This document shows, piece after piece, positions 42,962 through 45,932 of a DNA stretch of 45,932 nt. The stretch lies in assembly GCA_900299295.1 (NCBI GenBank), contig OMJH01000122.1:1-45932 (forward strand), in the 5' to 3' direction. The position numbers and the translations under genes are program-made. This DNA is from Bacteroidota bacterium (GTDB lineage: Bacteria; Bacteroidota; Bacteroidia; B-17B0; Aurantibacillaceae). Numbering within the stretch: the first letter of the stretch is position 1; each line of letters starts with the position of its first letter. The notes beneath the pieces were generated by a model. The model ran no database searches, was not told where the DNA came from, and worked only from the letters and a program-made list of their open reading frames with translations.

Positions 42962-43927
42962 ATGACAAACTTTAATGACGACGTTGAAGGTGCCAAAGCC
43001 TTTGTCGAAAAATACAAAAACCTTACTTCAGAAATCGGCAAGGTAATTATTGGCCAACAGGATACCGTTCAGAATGTTTTGATTTCGATCTTCAGTAAAG
43101 GACATTGCTTGCTTGTTGGAGTTCCAGGGCTTGCAAAAACTTTATTGGTGAATACAATTGCTGATGCACTTGGATTGAGTTTTAATCGTATTCAGTTTAC
43201 CCCTGACTTAATGCCAAGCGACATCGTGGGCGCTGAGATACTTGATGAAAACAGAATGTTTCGATTTGTAAAAGGTCCGCTTTTCGCAAATATCATTTTA
43301 GCTGACGAGATCAACCGTACACCTCCTAAAACGCAATCTGCCTTACTGGAAGCCATGCAGGAACACGCAGTAACCGCCGGTGGAAAACGATACGAATTGG
43401 GAAATCCCTTTTTTGTACTTGCGACACAAAATCCAATTGAACAGGAAGGAACCTACCCTTTGCCCGAAGCTCAACTTGACCGTTTCATGTTCAATGTATG
43501 GCTGGATTATCCAAAATTTGAAGAAGAGGTGCAGGTGGTAAAAAATACAACAAGCAACAAAAAAGTTCAATTAAACAAAATTCTTAGCTCAGAAGAAATT
43601 ATTTATTTTCAGGAATTGATTCGAAGAATTCCAGTCCCGGATAACGTATTGGAATATGCAGTTCGTCTGGCCGTTAATACCAGACCGGCGCTTGCTGAGG
43701 CACCTGAAATCACGAAGAAATACTTAAGCTGGGGTGCCGGACCCCGCGCCTCTCAGTACCTTGTTTTAGGTGCAAAATGCCATGCTGCAATTCATGGGAA
43801 ATTTTCGCCGGATATTGAAGACGTGAAAGCCATTGCAAATGCCATCTTACGACATCGCATTGTAAAAAACTATAAGGCAGAAGCTGAGGGAATCAGTGTA
43901 GAAAGTATCATTGAACAACTTAAATAA
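42962..43927 (+). CDS. MoxR-family AAA+ ATPase
   Basis: This is a 321 aa MoxR-type AAA+ protein, a group thought to act as chaperones for assembly or maturation of protein complexes. It has Walker A GVPGLAKT (53-60), a Walker B in NIILADEINRTPPKTQSALL, the sensor 1 segment FFVLATQNPIEQEGTYPLPE with the conserved AQLDRFM that carries the arginine finger, and the C-terminal lid ending IVKNYKAEAEG. In most Bacteroidota it is followed by DUF58 and von Willebrand (Bat) genes. Here the next gene is convergent aroA, so those partners are absent from this spot. Its position directly after surA suggests a shared transcript. Confidence 0.94.
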   Translation: MTNFNDDVEGAKAFVEKYKNLTSEIGKVIIGQQDTVQNVLISIFSKGHCLLVGVPGLAKTLLVNTIADALGLSFNRIQFTPDLMPSDIVGAEILDENRMFRFVKGPLFANIILADEINRTPPKTQSALLEAMQEHAVTAGGKRYELGNPFFVLATQNPIEQEGTYPLPEAQLDRFMFNVWLDYPKFEEEVQVVKNTTSNKKVQLNKILSSEEIIYFQELIRRIPVPDNVLEYAVRLAVNTRPALAEAPEITKKYLSWGAGPRASQYLVLGAKCHAAIHGKFSPDIEDVKAIANAILRHRIVKNYKAEAEGISVESIIEQLK

Positions 43928-43929
43928 AT

Positions 43930-45192
43930 TCAACTTAGTTTCGACTGAATCCCGATTTTTTTAAGAGCATTCCAGAAATCGGGATAAGATTTTTTTACTA
44001 CCTCGGGGTTTTTAATTTTTAATTGTTTTTGCAATAAAGCCAATGGAGCAAAACACATGGCCATGCGGTGATCATCATAAGTATCAATGCTAATTTTTTG
44101 AGTTGAAATGTTGAAATTTTCAGGATTCAAAAACAGGTAATCATTGCCTGCTTCTGAAAACACACCAAACTTAAAAAGTTCCGATTGCAATGCTGCAATT
44201 CGATCCGTCTCCTTTGACCTCAGGGTAGAAAGGCCTTTTAATTTCAATGGTATTTTTTTTGCTGAGCAAACCACCGCCAAGGTTTGAGCAAGATCAGGAC
44301 AATCAGTACAATCGACTTCAATTTCTTCCGGCAGCGGTGCTTTTTTCTTGCTAATTCTTATTTTTTGATTTTTAAATTCCGAATCAACCCCCAATAAACG
44401 GAAAATCTGAGTACAATATGCATCCGGTTGGTTACTTTTTTCGTTCAAATTAGTTAGCGTAAAATCAGCAGCGCTTGAACATGAAGCTAACGCGTAAAAA
44501 TAAGAAGCCGAACTCCAGTCGCCTTCAACTTTTAATTTTTCATTTCGTGAATCGATGGAGTATTGACCTGGAAAAATACAACAGCCGTAATCGTTAAGCT
44601 CCACATGAATCCCATATTCTTGCATAATTTCTGCTGTCATTTTTATGTATGGACGCGATACTAAATTGCCTGAAAACTGCAGTTCCAACCCATCGGAAAA
44701 CGTTGGAGCTATCATCATTATGGCAGAAATAAATTGAGAGCTTATGCCGGAATCAATTGCAATACATCCGCCCTTTAATTTCTTGCCTGAAATAGCTAGT
44801 GGAGGAAAACCGTTCTTTTTCAAATAGCGGATTTTGGCACCCAATTTTTGTAAAGCATTCACCAGTTCACCCACCGGTCGTTCAGACATTCGTCTAGTAC
44901 AATTGAGCACAAGACTGCAAGGACGCGAAGCGAAATATGCGGTTAAAAACCGGAAGGTAGTACCCCCTGCCCCTGCATTGTATTCCTTTTTTATATCAGG
45001 ATTCGACAAAAAATACTGAAGCACCGAATACAAGTGTTGCGTATCTTCAGCATCCGAAAAATTGGATAGTTCAGAAATTTCGCCTGAAATTGCCTGAATC
45101 AATAAATGACGCGAGGCAATACTTTTTGAAGCAACCAAATTTACTTCACCTTTCAAAACTTTTCTACGACCGGCAAATAGTGTTATTTCCAT
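43930..45192 (-). CDS. aroA: 3-phosphoshikimate 1-carboxyvinyltransferase (EPSP synthase)
   Basis: It transfers an enolpyruvyl group from PEP to shikimate-3-phosphate in aromatic amino acid synthesis. The 420 aa product keeps the order of functional motifs: VASKSIASRHLLIQAI (the usual GSKS is ASKS, as is common in Bacteroidota), AGAGGTTFRFLTAYFASR, RRMSERPVGELVNALQKLGA, SGISSQFISAIMM, VDCTDCPDLAQTLAVV with the catalytic Asp, LSTLRSKETDRIAAL with the catalytic Glu, and TYDDHRMAMCF. The ATG at 45192 lies inside the last codons of aroB (10-base overlap), so translation is likely coupled. It converges on the MoxR gene with 2 bases between. Confidence 0.93.
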   Translation of the reverse strand: MEITLFAGRRKVLKGEVNLVASKSIASRHLLIQAISGEISELSNFSDAEDTQHLYSVLQYFLSNPDIKKEYNAGAGGTTFRFLTAYFASRPCSLVLNCTRRMSERPVGELVNALQKLGAKIRYLKKNGFPPLAISGKKLKGGCIAIDSGISSQFISAIMMIAPTFSDGLELQFSGNLVSRPYIKMTAEIMQEYGIHVELNDYGCCIFPGQYSIDSRNEKLKVEGDWSSASYFYALASCSSAADFTLTNLNEKSNQPDAYCTQIFRLLGVDSEFKNQKIRISKKKAPLPEEIEVDCTDCPDLAQTLAVVCSAKKIPLKLKGLSTLRSKETDRIAALQSELFKFGVFSEAGNDYLFLNPENFNISTQKISIDTYDDHRMAMCFAPLALLQKQLKIKNPEVVKKSYPDFWNALKKIGIQSKLS

Positions 45193-45932
45193 AAAAACTT
45201 CAGGGCCTCAACAATTAGTGTATCAGGAACCACGCAGTTTACCTCCGCCTCACCTATTCCGTTGAGAAGTGTAAAGTTAATTTGCTGATTGATGTTTTTT
45301 TTGTCGCGAAGCATGAGTTCAAACAAATTTTCACTTGTAAAAAGATGATTTGAAACAGGATTGTACCATTGCGTAATAACCCTTTCTATTTTTTTAAACT
45401 CAACTGCTGTAATTCGTTTTGTACGCAAGGAAAGATAGGATTCCGCCAACATACCTAACGCGACAGCTTCTCCATGCAATATCGGTTCGCCTTTTTTTAG
45501 CATTGCACTTTCCAACGCATGACCGATTGTATGTCCGAAATTCAAAACCTTACGTAATTTTTTTTCGCACGGATCTGTTTTAACCACATCATTTTTAATT
45601 TCGACGGCACGGAATATTATTTTTTCAGCATTGACAGGTAATAGCTTTTTTAGCCTTGCAAGTTTTAAAAACAAATTTTTATCACCGATTAATCCGGCCT
45701 TTATAATTTCCGCAAATCCTGAATACAGTTGTGATAAGGGAAGTGAATGCAGAAAACCGGGAAAAATAAATACACCTGCAGGTTGACGAATTGTACCCAG
45801 CTGATTTTTCAACCCTTCAAAATCAATTCCGGTTTTTCCGCCCACAGCGGAATCGGCCATAGCCAGCAGACTTGTAGGTACCTGTATAAAATCAATTCCT
45901 CGCATATAAATCGACGCTACAAACCCGCCTAA
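45183..45932 (-). CDS. aroB: 3-dehydroquinate synthase (5' end outside the window)
   Basis: This is the second enzyme of the shikimate pathway, which cyclises DAHP to 3-dehydroquinate using NAD and a divalent metal. The gene runs off the window end: the frame is open to 45932 and codes LGGFVASIYMRG before the first internal Met, so about 249 of an expected roughly 350 residues are seen. Visible motifs are VPTSLLAMADSAVGGKTGID, GFAEIIKAGLIGD, the metal-binding LNFGHTIGHALES and HGEAVALGM, and the C-terminal RDKKNINQQINFTLL. Downstream aroA overlaps its end by 10 bases. Confidence 0.95.
   Translation of the reverse strand, partial: LGGFVASIYMRGIDFIQVPTSLLAMADSAVGGKTGIDFEGLKNQLGTIRQPAGVFIFPGFLHSLPLSQLYSGFAEIIKAGLIGDKNLFLKLARLKKLLPVNAEKIIFRAVEIKNDVVKTDPCEKKLRKVLNFGHTIGHALESAMLKKGEPILHGEAVALGMLAESYLSLRTKRITAVEFKKIERVITQWYNPVSNHLFTSENLFELMLRDKKNINQQINFTLLNGIGEAEVNCVVPDTLIVEALKFLWK

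Noticed and set aside
1-45932. CRISPR arrays, IS elements, prophage or rRNA
   Set aside because: No regularly spaced direct repeats, transposase, phage structural genes or rRNA sequence were found on reading both strands.

Overview
The window looks like ordinary chromosome from a member of the Bacteroidota, most likely a gliding or T9SS-bearing lineage near the Flavobacteriales. The rank below phylum is inference. Support comes from a contiguous porP-gldK-gldL-gldM-gldN cluster, two secreted enzymes with type IX C-terminal sorting tails, a short (287 aa) primary sigma factor, a long-form (485 aa) GAPDH, GWxTD and DUF1573 proteins, and many copies of the Bacteroidota promoter -7 element TAnnTTTG a short distance upstream of start codons. 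The DNA is AT-rich and coding-dense. I see no insertion sequence, prophage, CRISPR array or rRNA.

Layout: 0-4.2 kb (minus strand) carries GAPDH, the primary sigma factor and a DegP/HtrA protease. 4.3-10.0 kb (plus) is a compact operon: a membrane-anchored unknown, dapF, an unknown, a GNAT acetyltransferase, a seven-haem cytochrome/TPR lipoprotein and mltG; three junctions in a row are ATGA overlaps or nearly so. An MsbA-like ABC exporter (minus) is followed by a short divergent rpmH (52 aa). 12.3-18.8 kb is the T9SS/gliding cluster, closed by a symmetrical terminator shared with a convergent small gene encoding 25-residue repeats. 19.3-22.2 kb holds two DUF1573 paralogues and a secreted peptidylarginine-deiminase-like enzyme. 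22.2-23.0 kb is gene-poor, with a small XRE regulator and tRNA-Ser(UGA).

23-31.3 kb holds a GWxTD protein plus a family 2 glycosyltransferase, a convergent FAD-linked oxidase, and a dipeptidyl-peptidase IV/POT transporter pair that reads as a peptide-uptake unit. 31.3-35.8 kb (minus) is an ABCG-type transporter with an unusual N-terminus followed by a MATE transporter. 35.9-38.3 kb holds a secreted sugar-dehydrogenase-like protein and convergent cdsA. 38.5-43.9 kb is an outer-membrane-protein folding block of three SurA-related proteins followed by a MoxR ATPase. The window ends in an aroB-aroA operon (minus), with aroB cut by the window edge.

Functionally the region is dominated by envelope biogenesis: secretion motor and ring, periplasmic chaperones and proteases, lipid export, phospholipid and peptidoglycan-related enzymes, plus amino acid biosynthesis. 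I found no clear novel defence or mobile system. The best candidates for new biology are the 25-residue repeat protein, the seven-haem TPR lipoprotein in a cell-wall operon, the ABCG transporter with a TerB-like N-terminus and large extracytoplasmic insert, the SurA-like lipoprotein without a visible isomerase domain, and the POT transporter with a large insert before its last helix.
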